Shown: piece by piece, positions 1 through 9,258 of the stretch | How positions within the stretch are numbered: the stretch's first letter is position 1 | Layout: each line of letters starts with the position of its first letter | Source of the DNA: Bradyrhizobium archetypum | GTDB lineage: Bacteria; Pseudomonadota; Alphaproteobacteria; Rhizobiales; Xanthobacteraceae | Direction of reading: 5' to 3' | Length of the DNA stretch: 64,000 nt | Assembly (NCBI RefSeq): GCF_013114835.1 | Contig: NZ_JAAVLW010000011.1 | Coordinates: 1 to 64,000 of the forward strand | Made by a program: the position numbers and the translations under genes | Notes under the pieces: generated by a model | Told to the model about the DNA's origin: nothing | Database searches by the model: none | The model's input: the letters and a program-made list of their open reading frames with translations, nothing else

Positions 1-1604
1 CGGCGGAAACCGGTCGCGGTCTCGACCTTCGATCCGACCGCTGCCGCCTCGGTGGCGAGGCTGCTGCCTTGCTCGACCTTCTGCACCATCTCGGTCGCCT
101 TCGCGCGCAGCCGGTTCGAAATCTGGTCTTCGCGCCATTTCGCCTCGACCTGGCTGCGGACTTCGTCGAGCGGCCGCTCGCGCGAGGGCGTGATGCCGAG
201 CACGTCGTACCAGACATAGCCGCCGGCAAACTGGATCGGTTCGTTGTCGACGCCGACATCGCTGTTGAAGGCCTGCGAGACCACGTCGAGGCCGCGCGGA
301 ATGTTTGCCACCGGCTGGCCGTCGGGCGCGCGGCCGGAGCGATCGACAGCCTCGATCGTGATCGGGGTCAGACCGAGCTTCTGCGAAGCCTCGACGACAT
401 TGGCACCGCCGCTGCGCTCGTCTTCCATCTTGTTCTGGATTTCGGTCATCTTGGCACGCGCGCGCTCGGTCGCGATTTGCTTCTTCACTTGGGCTGCGAC
501 ACTTTCATAGGTCGGCGTCACGCCCGGCTCGATCTTGCCGACCTTGACCAGGGCGACGCCGAAGCGGCCCTGCACCGGTTGGCTGACTTCGCCCGACTGC
601 AGCGAGAACGCCGCATCAGCAATCGCCGGATCGATGATCGCGTTCTTTGTGATCATGCCGAGATCGACGTCGGCCAGATTGAGATTGCGTTCCTTGGCGA
701 CGTCGTCGAACGACGTGCCCGACGTGATGCGGCTGCGCGCAGCCTGCGCCTCGCCTTCGTTCGGAAAAAACATCTGCGATACTTCGCGTTTTTCCGGGGT
801 GCCGAGCTGGTCGCGGCGCTGCTCGAAAATCTTCTTCGCGTCCTCGTCGGAGACCTCGGTCCATTTGCCGATCTCTTCGGGGCTGATCACGACAAAGGAC
901 AGCTTGCGGTATTCGGGCGCGCGGAACTGGATCTTGCGGTCCTCGAAATAGGCTGCCAGTGCCTCGGGCGAGGGCGGATCAATCGTGCCGGCCTGCGCGG
1001 CGTCGAGCTTGACGTACTCCATCGAACGCTGCTCGTTCTGGAAACGGGTTAGGACGTCGACCATGACCTTCGGCGGCTCCACCCCGGCCGACACGGTGCC
1101 GGCGATCTGGCGCCGCAGGCCGACGCGCCGCTGCTCGTTGAGATAGCGCTGCTCGGTGTAGCCGAACTGGCGGATCGTGGCCTGAAAGCGCGCCGGGTCG
1201 AAATTGCCGCCCAGGCCCTTGAAATTGGGATCGCTGTATATCAGCCGCATCGTCTCTTCCTGCGACTGGGCAAGCCCCATGCGCCGGGCTTCCTCATCCA
1301 GCGCAGCTTCGGCGATGGTCTGTTGCAGCACCTGCCGGTCGATCCCGAAAGCGCGGGCCTGTTCCGAGGTCACGGGACGGCCGAACGTGCGGCCGAGCTG
1401 CTGCAGCTTTTCCGTGTAGATCTGGCGGAACTGGTCGGTCGAAATCTCGGTGCGGCCAACCTTTGCGAGCGACGACTGGCCAAACCCCTTGAAGATGTCG
1501 GCAATGCCCCACACTGCGAAACTGACAATCAAAACGCCCATCACGGTGGCCATGACAATCTTGCCGAGCCAGTTTGATGAGGCTTTCCGCATTCCTCGAA
1601 GCAT
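1..1604 (-). CDS. ppiD: Peptidylprolyl isomerase D-like periplasmic chaperone, 3' end outside window
   Basis: The reading frame starts at an ATG at 1604 and runs off the left edge, so about 534 codons are visible and the C-terminus is missing. The N-terminus has one membrane segment (roughly residues 14-38) after a short basic stretch (LRGMRKASSNW). A SurA-type N-terminal domain and then a PpiC-like rotamase region (around residues 245-360) follow. This is the layout of PpiD, an inner-membrane-anchored folding factor at the SecYEG exit. It diverges from tpiA across a 249-bp spacer that holds a perfect inverted repeat. A generic SurA_N protein is the alternative name. Start and family are well supported; full length cannot be judged. 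Confidence 0.88.
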   Translation of the reverse strand, partial: MLRGMRKASSNWLGKIVMATVMGVLIVSFAVWGIADIFKGFGQSSLAKVGRTEISTDQFRQIYTEKLQQLGRTFGRPVTSEQARAFGIDRQVLQQTIAEAALDEEARRMGLAQSQEETMRLIYSDPNFKGLGGNFDPARFQATIRQFGYTEQRYLNEQRRVGLRRQIAGTVSAGVEPPKVMVDVLTRFQNEQRSMEYVKLDAAQAGTIDPPSPEALAAYFEDRKIQFRAPEYRKLSFVVISPEEIGKWTEVSDEDAKKIFEQRRDQLGTPEKREVSQMFFPNEGEAQAARSRITSGTSFDDVAKERNLNLADVDLGMITKNAIIDPAIADAAFSLQSGEVSQPVQGRFGVALVKVGKIEPGVTPTYESVAAQVKKQIATERARAKMTEIQNKMEDERSGGANVVEASQKLGLTPITIEAVDRSGRAPDGQPVANIPRGLDVVSQAFNSDVGVDNEPIQFAGGYVWYDVLGITPSRERPLDEVRSQVEAKWREDQISNRLRAKATEMVQKVEQGSSLATEAAAVGSKVETATGFR

Positions 1605-1650
1605 GGGTCCAACTTGTTTTTCAGGAGAGGGGAACCGGGTCGTGCCCAGG

Positions 1651-1675
1651 GGAATTCGATTTCGTACCGAATTCC
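1651..1675. promoter_or_regulatory. Perfect 8-bp inverted repeat between ppiD and tpiA
   Basis: Arms GGAATTCG (1651-1658) and CGAATTCC (1668-1675) are separated by 9 bases. The site lies 47-71 bases upstream of the ppiD start and about 180 bases upstream of tpiA. It could be an operator or a leader hairpin in the ppiD transcript. No known regulator was matched. Confidence 0.4.
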
Positions 1676-1853
1676 ACAACAAGGCGTCACCGAGTTGAAA
1701 ACGCATCATAAAGTGGCCGCGCCCCCGTCGCAACCTCGCCCGCGCGGGCCAATTGAAGCGGTTAACGGCTGGGGATCGCCGCACCGGTATCTGGAACTGG
1801 CCGCGGGCCTCTGCTAGCCCAGCTAGAACGCTGACATTTGCGGGACAATCGAC

Positions 1854-2606
1854 ATGACCGACGCCATCCGGCCGCTGATCGCCGGCAACTGGAAAATGAA
1901 CGGCCTGAAGTCTTCCCTGGGTGAATTCGAAGCCATGATCGCTGGCGCGGGGGCGCTGGTCGGCAAGGCCGACCTGCTGGTCTGCCCCCCCGCGACCTTG
2001 ATTGCCGGTTTCGCCGACAAGGCGCTCGGTTCAAAGCTCGCCGTCGGAGCCCAGGATTGCCACGCCAAGGCCTCCGGCGCCCATACCGGCGATCTGTCGG
2101 CGGAAATGCTGGCGGATGCCGGCGCCAGCGCCATCATCGTCGGCCATTCGGAGCGGCGTGCCGATCATGGCGAGACCGACGCGGTGGTCCGCCAGAAGGC
2201 GGAAGCAGTTTGGCGGGCGGGGCTGACCGCGATCGTCTGCATCGGCGAGACCCAGAAGCAGCGCGATGCCGGCCAGACGCTGGACGTCTGCGGCACACAG
2301 CTCGCAGGCTCGTTGCCGGACGGTGCAACGGCGGCCAATCTCGTGGTGGCCTATGAGCCGGTCTGGGCGATCGGCACCGGGCTGACGCCGACCCCGAAGG
2401 ATGTCGAGCAAGTTCACCGCTTTATCCGCGGGGTTCTCGCCAGCCGATTTAAGGCGGCAGGTAGCCAAATCCGGATCCTCTATGGCGGATCGGTCAAGCC
2501 CTCGAACGCGGCGGAACTGATGGCGGTTACCGACGTCAACGGCGCGCTGGTCGGCGGCGCCAGCCTGAAGGCTGTGGATTTCCTGGCGATTGCGGAGGCG
2601 TGTTAG
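1854..2606 (+). CDS. tpiA: Triosephosphate isomerase
   Basis: A 250-residue TIM barrel that interconverts dihydroxyacetone phosphate and glyceraldehyde 3-phosphate in central carbon metabolism. All diagnostic motifs are present: GNWKMNG near residue 11 (substrate-binding Asn and Lys), HSERR near 96 (electrophilic His), AYEPVWAIGTG near 166 (catalytic Glu and start of the flexible loop), and YGGSVKPSN near 210 (phosphate binding). The length is normal. The gene is divergent from ppiD and followed by a palindromic repeat remnant. Neighbours secG, pyrG, kdsA and eno downstream match a common alphaproteobacterial gene order. Confidence 0.97.
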   Translation: MTDAIRPLIAGNWKMNGLKSSLGEFEAMIAGAGALVGKADLLVCPPATLIAGFADKALGSKLAVGAQDCHAKASGAHTGDLSAEMLADAGASAIIVGHSERRADHGETDAVVRQKAEAVWRAGLTAIVCIGETQKQRDAGQTLDVCGTQLAGSLPDGATAANLVVAYEPVWAIGTGLTPTPKDVEQVHRFIRGVLASRFKAAGSQIRILYGGSVKPSNAAELMAVTDVNGALVGGASLKAVDFLAIAEAC

Positions 2607-2655
2607 AGCGTTTGCGAGCGAAGTGGGGACCGGTTCGCGTCAAGAAAACGCGTCA
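2604..2655. repeat. Palindromic repeat, family C remnant
   Basis: Sequence containing AGCGAAGTGGGGACCGGTT followed by a region with GAAAACGCGTCAC overlaps the tpiA stop codon. It shares the GTGG-N-ACCGGTT core with the copies at 17185 and 60173 but lacks their GCATGATC ends, so it is a divergent or partial member. Confidence 0.5.
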
Positions 2656-2666
2656 CTTTAAAGCTC

Positions 2667-3206
2667 TCAAGCGGGCACGCTCTGCTGCAACCGCTTCCAG
2701 TAGATCAGCGTGCCCGTCAGCCCGCCACGGGGTTTGAATGCGTAGTCCGGTATCACGCCGGTCAGCTTGAATCCCACCCGCTCGTACAGTCCCGCCGCGC
2801 CCTCATCCTCGGCAGTATCGAGCACCAATAGCCAGCGCTTATGCGCGATCGCGAGCCGCTCGGCCTCGCGCAATAGTGCCGTGGCGACGCCGCGGTGGCG
2901 ATGGCTGACGCGGGTCATCATCTTGGCGATCTCGGCGCGGTGCGGCTGGTTCGGCGGAAGATCGAGCAAAAGCGTGACCGTCCCGATCAGCCTCTCGCCG
3001 TCGAAGGCGCCGAGGATGATCCGCTCGCCGCGGTCTGCTGCGTTGAGCGAGTTGGACCAGAACGCTTCGGCAGCCTTCTCGGACAGCGGATGCATGAAGC
3101 TGACGGAGCCGCCATTCGCCACGGTTTCAATCAGTAAGTCGCTGAGCATCGCGCAATTTTCGGGCGAAGGCTTCAAGGCTTTGATCTGAATATGCGACGC
3201 GAGCAT
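2667..3206 (-). CDS. GNAT family N-acetyltransferase
   Basis: A 179-residue GNAT-fold protein. The acetyl-CoA-binding motif A region is visible as HRHRGVATALLREAERLA around residues 107-124, preceded by the beta-4 strand and followed by a C-terminal LYERVGFKLTG motif typical of the family. The substrate cannot be told from sequence. The start at 3206 is chosen because a GGAAG Shine-Dalgarno lies 8 bases upstream and the fold begins just after it; the frame stays open further upstream but that part looks like antisense coding. It is the last gene of a minus-strand operon with a small HNGGPPL-motif protein (20-bp gap) and an XRE-cupin regulator. Confidence 0.85.
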   Translation of the reverse strand: MLASHIQIKALKPSPENCAMLSDLLIETVANGGSVSFMHPLSEKAAEAFWSNSLNAADRGERIILGAFDGERLIGTVTLLLDLPPNQPHRAEIAKMMTRVSHRHRGVATALLREAERLAIAHKRWLLVLDTAEDEGAAGLYERVGFKLTGVIPDYAFKPRGGLTGTLIYWKRLQQSVPA

Positions 3207-3226
3207 GAGGATGGCTTCCGTAAGGT

Positions 3227-3580
3227 TCAGCTTCGTTGATGGACGGCGCGGCGGACGCGCGCCCGCTTGATCTCTGCGATGCGTTCGACATCCTCGATCT
3301 GCAGGTGCCGCCCGCGTTCGAGAATTTCCAGCGTGTATTCTTCGTAGCTGAGGCCCAGCCGCTCGGCTTTTTGGATGCGAAACGCGACGATGCCTGGCGA
3401 GGGATTGTGCCAGGCCGCGCGATGCGCCGCCTTCCAGTAGAAGTAATTGCCGATGCCGCCATGACCCCATTCCGGCGTGTGCTCCTCCTCGAGGGGCGGA
3501 CCGCCATTATGGCCGGCGGGCATCGGATCGTCGGCGCTTGCTGGTTCGGTCGCGGCGTTGTTGCGGGCGATATCCAGCAT
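3227..3580 (-). CDS. Small conserved protein with HNGGPPL motif
   Basis: A 117-residue protein with no enzyme motif I recognise. After a disordered acidic N-terminus comes PAGHNGGPPLEEEHTPEWG (about residues 22-40), a motif recurring near the N-terminus of many small alphaproteobacterial proteins. It is followed by a Trp/His/Tyr-rich segment (NYFYWKAAHRAAWH) and a helical basic C-terminus. The start at 3580 has GGAG 9 bases upstream and lies 4 bases after the XRE-cupin stop, so the two are probably translationally coupled. No signal peptide or membrane segment is seen. Function unknown; co-occurrence with an XRE-cupin regulator and a GNAT enzyme is the only clue. Confidence 0.75.
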   Translation of the reverse strand: MLDIARNNAATEPASADDPMPAGHNGGPPLEEEHTPEWGHGGIGNYFYWKAAHRAAWHNPSPGIVAFRIQKAERLGLSYEEYTLEILERGRHLQIEDVERIAEIKRARVRRAVHQRS

Positions 3581-3584
3581 CGGC

Positions 3585-4151
3585 TCAGCTCCGGGCAAGC
3601 GCCACGACGTAGGTGCAGGGCGCGGCGCTCTCGTTGGCAAACGTCACTTCGGCCGGCGGCCCGAAGCCGAGGCAGTCGCCGGCGCGCAGTTCGTGGCGCT
3701 CGCCGCCATCGATCAGCACGAGCGCGCCTGACAACACCCAGAGCACCTGGCGGATGTGGGCGTAGGACGAGGCTGGCAGCGTCACGCGCTGCTTTGCCGG
3801 CATCTCGACCTTGATGATCTCGATCGGGTGATCGGGACGGTTGAACACCTGGCGGCGCAGATAGCCGGTTTCGGGATCGCGCCACTCCGGCTGATCGGCC
3901 GCGCGCGAAAGGCGGTCGCCCAGGCCTTCGGCGCGCAGCATCAGGCCGGCGAGGGTGAGATCGAAGGCGCTGGCGAGGCGTACCAGCACCACCGCGGTCG
4001 GACTGACCTCGGCGCGCTCGATCTTGCTGATGGTCGCCTTGGAAACCCCGGAGCGTTCGGCGAGGTCGGCCAGCGACCAGCCGCGGCTGTCCCGCTCAAG
4101 CCGCAGACGGAGGGCGAGCCGGGTACTCAGGTCGTCTACTAAAGTATCCAT
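3585..4151 (-). CDS. XRE family transcriptional regulator with cupin sensor domain
   Basis: A 188-residue two-domain regulator. Residues about 8-66 form an XRE helix-turn-helix (GWSLADLAERSGVSKATISK is the recognition part). Residues about 108-186 form a small cupin barrel (PASSYAHIRQVLWVLSGAL, then a glycine-rich turn and GDCLGFGPPAEVTF). Such proteins usually sense a small ligand and repress or activate adjacent genes. It heads the operon with the HNGGPPL protein and GNAT gene. A near-consensus sigma70 promoter sits so close to the ATG that the transcript is probably leaderless. The ligand is unknown; GNAT linkage suggests an amine or amino-acid derivative, as inference only. Confidence 0.9.
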   Translation of the reverse strand: MDTLVDDLSTRLALRLRLERDSRGWSLADLAERSGVSKATISKIERAEVSPTAVVLVRLASAFDLTLAGLMLRAEGLGDRLSRAADQPEWRDPETGYLRRQVFNRPDHPIEIIKVEMPAKQRVTLPASSYAHIRQVLWVLSGALVLIDGGERHELRAGDCLGFGPPAEVTFANESAAPCTYVVALARS

Positions 4152-4157
4152 TCGTCT

Positions 4158-4185
4158 ATTATATGAGAAACTGGCGTAACCTCAA
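4158..4185 (-). promoter_or_regulatory. Sigma70 promoter of the XRE-cupin operon, predicted leaderless
   Basis: On the minus strand TTGAGG (4185-4180), 16 bases, then TATAAT (4163-4158). Only 6 bases separate the -10 box from the ATG at 4151, which places the expected start site at or next to the start codon. TAGACGA occurs once in this spacer and again 20 bp downstream inside codons 4-7, a possible operator pair. Confidence 0.65.
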
Positions 4186-4377
4186 GTCCGGATGTGAACG
4201 GTCCGGCGAGAGGTGGGCTAGCCTTGTCCTTAGGCCTGCGGCAATTATCTCCGTGGCAGCGGTTGGGGGTGACAATGCCCCGTCCGATCGTGTAACACCG
4301 CGCAACTTCAGGAAAACCCGCAAGCTCTTGCTGCAGCCGAAGCCCGGCGCTCTTCGCTTGTGACGGAAGGTTTTGAG

Positions 4378-4758
4378 ATGCAGACCGTCATTATCGTCGT
4401 TCACCTCATGATCGTCGCCGTGCTGATCGGCGCCGTGCTGCTGCAGAAATCAGAAGGCGGCGGGCTCGGCATGGGCGGCGGCGCCGGCTTCATGTCGAGC
4501 CGCGGCACCGCCAATCTGCTGACGCGGACCACGGCGGTCCTGGCGGGACTTTTCTTTCTGACCAGCATGGCACTGGCATGGATGGCGGGCATCGATCGCA
4601 AGCCGGCTTCGATCCTCGGCACCGCGCCGGCGACGCAGTCGCAGCCGGGCGGCGCGACGCCGGTCGCCCCTCCGACCTCCGGCGGCGTGCTTGATACGCT
4701 CAAGAAGGTGGATGAACAGCAGGGCCAGTCGGGCCCGCAGGCGCCGCGTTCGCAATAA
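4378..4758 (+). CDS. secG: Preprotein translocase subunit SecG
   Basis: A 126-residue SecG with two membrane segments (about residues 2-22 and 52-75) separated by the conserved cytoplasmic loop containing LLQKSEGGGLG and the GFMSSRGTANLLTRTT stretch. SecG assists SecYE in protein export at the inner membrane. The C-terminus is a Pro/Ala/Thr/Gln-rich tail, common in alphaproteobacteria. The ATG at 4378 is chosen because MQTVIIVVHL is the usual SecG start and GGAAGG lies upstream; a GTG 18 bases earlier is an alternative. A hairpin terminator candidate follows before pyrG. Confidence 0.95.
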   Translation: MQTVIIVVHLMIVAVLIGAVLLQKSEGGGLGMGGGAGFMSSRGTANLLTRTTAVLAGLFFLTSMALAWMAGIDRKPASILGTAPATQSQPGGATPVAPPTSGGVLDTLKKVDEQQGQSGPQAPRSQ

Positions 4759-4770
4759 AGCAGGGTGGCC

Positions 4771-4798
4771 ATGCAGGGCGGCCTCTACCGTCCTGCAT
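4771..4798 (+). terminator. Terminator-like hairpin after secG
   Basis: ATGCAGG and CCTGCAT arms are extended by a G-U pair and CGG/CCG, giving an 11-bp stem with a CCTCTA loop, 13 bases after the secG stop. There is no T-run, so termination may be inefficient or need Rho. Confidence 0.5.
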
Positions 4799-4924
4799 CA
4801 GAACTTCCCATCAATGCTCTGAAATCGCTTAAAATTTAACGTCACCCACAGCCTGGCAAAATGTTTGCCCGCGCATGCGATTCGTTTTGGAGAATCGGGG
4901 CAGTGGCCTTAAAGGTAGAATCCC

Positions 4925-6556
<1,632 letters not shown>

Positions 6557-6651
6557 ACCTGCTGCGGCTGCGGCCTTTGACGAACGCGCCAATTGTTGCG
6601 ACAAACCGCTCCCGTGACCTGCAAGAACAATATCTTTTGGGAGCAAAGTCG

Positions 6652-6978
6652 ATGATCATGGAAATGCGCGTCTATCGCTGTCTGCCGGGCCGGTTGCCGG
6701 CGCTGATGAAGCGGTTCGATACGCTGACGCTGAAGCTGTGGGACAAGCACGGCATCAAGCAGGCGGGCTTCTACACCACGCTGATCGGCACATCCAATCA
6801 GGAACTGACCTATTTCATCGCCTGGGATTCGCTAGCCGAGCGCGAGAAGAAATGGACTGCGTTCCAGAGCGATCCGGACTGGATCGCCGGCCGCGCCAAA
6901 AGCGAAGAGGACGGTCAGATCATCGACAACATCGTCAGCCAGCTCCTCGTGCCGACGCCGTTCTCCGCGGTAAAATAG
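6652..6978 (+). CDS. NIPSNAP family protein
   Basis: A 108-residue single-domain protein with the ferredoxin-like NIPSNAP pattern: EMRVYRCLPGRLPALMKRF at the N-terminus, KHGIKQAGFYTT in the middle and YFIAWDSLAEREKKW, followed by a SDPDW segment. The family is widespread, with no firmly established biochemical role in bacteria. The start at 6652 is chosen because the domain begins immediately and GGGAG lies about 10 bases upstream (6639-6643). It lies between pyrG and kdsA and could share transcripts with either. Confidence 0.8.
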   Translation: MIMEMRVYRCLPGRLPALMKRFDTLTLKLWDKHGIKQAGFYTTLIGTSNQELTYFIAWDSLAEREKKWTAFQSDPDWIAGRAKSEEDGQIIDNIVSQLLVPTPFSAVK

Positions 6979-7027
6979 CCACTCGCGCAACCCAGATATT
7001 CAGGGGTTAAACGGGGTTGATCCTGAC

Positions 7028-7052
7028 GGCGCGGACCGGCATGGTCCGCGCC
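7028..7052 (+). promoter_or_regulatory. Strong hairpin in the kdsA leader
   Basis: GGCGCGGACC (7028-7037) and GGTCCGCGCC (7043-7052) pair perfectly over 10 bp with a GGCAT loop. The stem ends 19 bases before the TTG start of kdsA, just before AAAGGA. No T-run follows, so a leader structure or Rho-linked end of the NIPSNAP transcript are both possible. Confidence 0.5.
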
Positions 7053-7071
7053 TGACGTAAAGGAAAATCCC

Positions 7072-7923
7072 TTGAACGCGAACCTCAAAGCAGCCCCGGT
7101 GGTCTCGGTAGGGCCGGTCAAATTCGGCAACGACCTGCCGATGTCGATCATTGCCGGTCCCTGTCAGCTCGAAAGCCGGGCGCATGCGCTCGAAGTGGCG
7201 AGCGCGCTGAAGGAGATCGCCGGCCGCCTCGGCGTGGGCCTCGTCTACAAGACCTCCTTCGACAAGGCCAACCGCACCTCGGGCTCGGCGGCGCGCGGCG
7301 TTGGCCTGGAACAGGCGTTGCCCGTTTTCGCCGAGATACGTTCCTCGCTCGGTCTTCCCGTGCTCACCGACGTGCACGAGCCGGCGCAATGCGCGGAAGC
7401 CGCGCAGGCGGTGGACGTGCTGCAGATCCCGGCGTTCCTGTGCCGGCAGACCGACCTGCTGCTCGCGGCCGCTGCGACGGGGAAGGCGGTCAACGTCAAG
7501 AAGGGGCAGTTCCTCGCGCCATGGGACATGGCCAATGTCGTCGGCAAGATCACCGGCAGCGGTAATCCCAATGTGCTGGTCACCGAACGCGGCGCGTCGT
7601 TCGGTTACAATACGCTGGTGTCGGACATGCGTGCGCTGCCGATCATGGCGCAGACGACAGGCGCGCCCGTCATTTTCGACGCCACCCATTCCGTCCAGCA
7701 GCCGGGCGGGAAGGGCACCTCCTCCGGAGGCCAGCGCGAATTCGTCCCCGTGCTGGCGCGCGCCGCGGTCGCGGTCGGCGTTGCCGGCGTGTTCATCGAG
7801 ACCCATCCCGATCCCGATCATGCCCCGTCGGACGGCCCCAACATGGTGCCGCTGCGCGAGTTCGAAGTCCTGGTGAAGCGGCTGATGGGTTTTGACGCGC
7901 TGGCCAAGAACGCCGCGCCGTGA
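7072..7923 (+). CDS. kdsA: 3-deoxy-8-phosphooctulonate synthase
   Basis: A 283-residue TIM-barrel enzyme condensing phosphoenolpyruvate with arabinose 5-phosphate to give KDO 8-phosphate for lipid A and LPS inner core. Recognisable motifs are AGPCQLES (about 24-31), KTSFDKANRTS (about 60-70), DVHEP, QIPAFLCRQTDLL and DATHSVQQPGG. The start is TTG at 7072, preceded by AAAGGA at good spacing; no in-frame ATG comes before the conserved N-terminus. Its stop overlaps the GTG start of the MFS gene (GTGA). Confidence 0.96.
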   Translation: MNANLKAAPVVSVGPVKFGNDLPMSIIAGPCQLESRAHALEVASALKEIAGRLGVGLVYKTSFDKANRTSGSAARGVGLEQALPVFAEIRSSLGLPVLTDVHEPAQCAEAAQAVDVLQIPAFLCRQTDLLLAAAATGKAVNVKKGQFLAPWDMANVVGKITGSGNPNVLVTERGASFGYNTLVSDMRALPIMAQTTGAPVIFDATHSVQQPGGKGTSSGGQREFVPVLARAAVAVGVAGVFIETHPDPDHAPSDGPNMVPLREFEVLVKRLMGFDALAKNAAP

Positions 7924-9113
7924 TCGCCGGCAGCGGCATGCCGCCGGCGCTCAATATCATTGCGCTCGCGACCTTTTCGGCAAGCCTGTCCGCCCGCGCG
8001 CTCGATCCGGTGTTGCCGCATGTCGCCGAGGAATTCTCCGTCAGCATCGCGACCGCCGCGAGTTTCTCAGCCGCCTTCGCCTTCACCTTTGCCATCATCC
8101 AGCCGGTGCTCGGCGCCATGGCCGATCTGTTCGGCAAGGCGCGGTTGATGATCGTCTGCCTGGTGCTGCTTGGCTTCGCCCACATCCTGGGCTCGAAGTC
8201 GACGTCGTTTTCGATGCTGTTCGCCTCGCGGATTCTCGCCGGCATCGGCTCCGGCGGCGTGTTTCCGGTGGCGCTCAGCCTGACCAGCGATCTCGTCGGT
8301 CCTGACAAGCGCCAGGTCGCAATCGGCCGCACGTTGGCCGGCGCCATGACCGGCAATATCCTGGGGGCATCGGCGGCGGGCCTGATCGGCGACTTTCTCG
8401 GCTGGCGCGGCGTGCTCGCCGTGCTCGGGGGATTGGTGGTGCTATCGTCAGTCGCGGTGGCGGCCGGATTCCGCGGCGCTGCGTTGACGCGCCCGCCGCG
8501 GACCAGCTTTGCACAGCTCCGCAAAGGCTATCGCACCATCTTCAGCAATCCGAATGCGCGCATCTGCTATGGGGCGGTCTTTATCGAAGGCTGCTGTGTG
8601 CTCGGGCTGTTTCCTTTCATTGCGGCGTTCCTGTTCGAGCTCGGCGAAACCTCGCTGTCGGTCGCCGGCTTCGTCATCGCGGGCTTCGCCGTCGGCGGCC
8701 TGTTCTACACCCTGACGGTGTCCCGCCTCCTGCCGAGGATCGGCGTCAACGGCATGATGATCGGAGGAGCGGCGCTGGTCGGTGTACAGCTCATCGCGGT
8801 GGCGATGGGGCCGGAATGGAAGCTGCAAACGCTCAGCCTGATTTTCATGGGCTGGGGATTCTACATGATCCACGGCAGCCTCCAGGTATTCGCCAGCGAG
8901 TTGTCGGCAGAAGCGCGCGCGAGTGCATTATCGCTACACGCGTTCTTTTTCTTCATGGGCCAGACCGTCGGCCCGATCGCCTATGGCTTCGGCATTCAGC
9001 ACGCCGGCAAGGTCCCGACCTTACTTGCCGCGGGCGCCGTGATGATCGTGTTGGGCCTTGTCTGTGCCGGACTGCTGCGCCAGACGCGACCGGCGGATGC
9101 GGCGCCGATGTAG
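7920..9113 (+). CDS. MFS transporter
   Basis: A 397-residue hydrophobic protein with about 12 membrane helices. The MFS loop 2-3 signature appears as GAMADLFGKARL (about residues 62-73), and a second half begins around residue 205 after the cytoplasmic loop. The sequence resembles arabinose-efflux/Bcr-type drug-proton antiporters, but the substrate is not predictable. The GTG at 7920 overlaps the kdsA stop by 4 bases; an ATG at 7938 (MPPALNII) is an equally good start and fits the usual short N-terminus. Coupling to kdsA suggests cotranscription, not a functional link. Confidence 0.9.
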   Translation: MIAGSGMPPALNIIALATFSASLSARALDPVLPHVAEEFSVSIATAASFSAAFAFTFAIIQPVLGAMADLFGKARLMIVCLVLLGFAHILGSKSTSFSMLFASRILAGIGSGGVFPVALSLTSDLVGPDKRQVAIGRTLAGAMTGNILGASAAGLIGDFLGWRGVLAVLGGLVVLSSVAVAAGFRGAALTRPPRTSFAQLRKGYRTIFSNPNARICYGAVFIEGCCVLGLFPFIAAFLFELGETSLSVAGFVIAGFAVGGLFYTLTVSRLLPRIGVNGMMIGGAALVGVQLIAVAMGPEWKLQTLSLIFMGWGFYMIHGSLQVFASELSAEARASALSLHAFFFFMGQTVGPIAYGFGIQHAGKVPTLLAAGAVMIVLGLVCAGLLRQTRPADAAPM

Positions 9114-9258
9114 CCGCGGCGCCGAGCGAGCTACCTGAGCGTGCGTTCAATGCCGACAACAGCCCCTCGGCGTGCCGGACACCATCAGCAAGAATTTTGC
9201 TGCCCATTAGAATTTCAAAGTCGCAATTCCGGGGCACGCGGGTCAATTTTGCTTCGTG

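Noticed and set aside
69..1052. Long plus-strand frame of 327 codons at the left edge
   Set aside because: It is antisense to ppiD, whose translation shows a membrane anchor and family motifs; the plus frame is Arg/Leu/Asp-rich and matches nothing.
2667..4151. Prophage remnant around the HNGGPPL gene
   Set aside because: No integrase, att-like repeat, tRNA or structural phage gene nearby; only the motif hints at phage-linked families.
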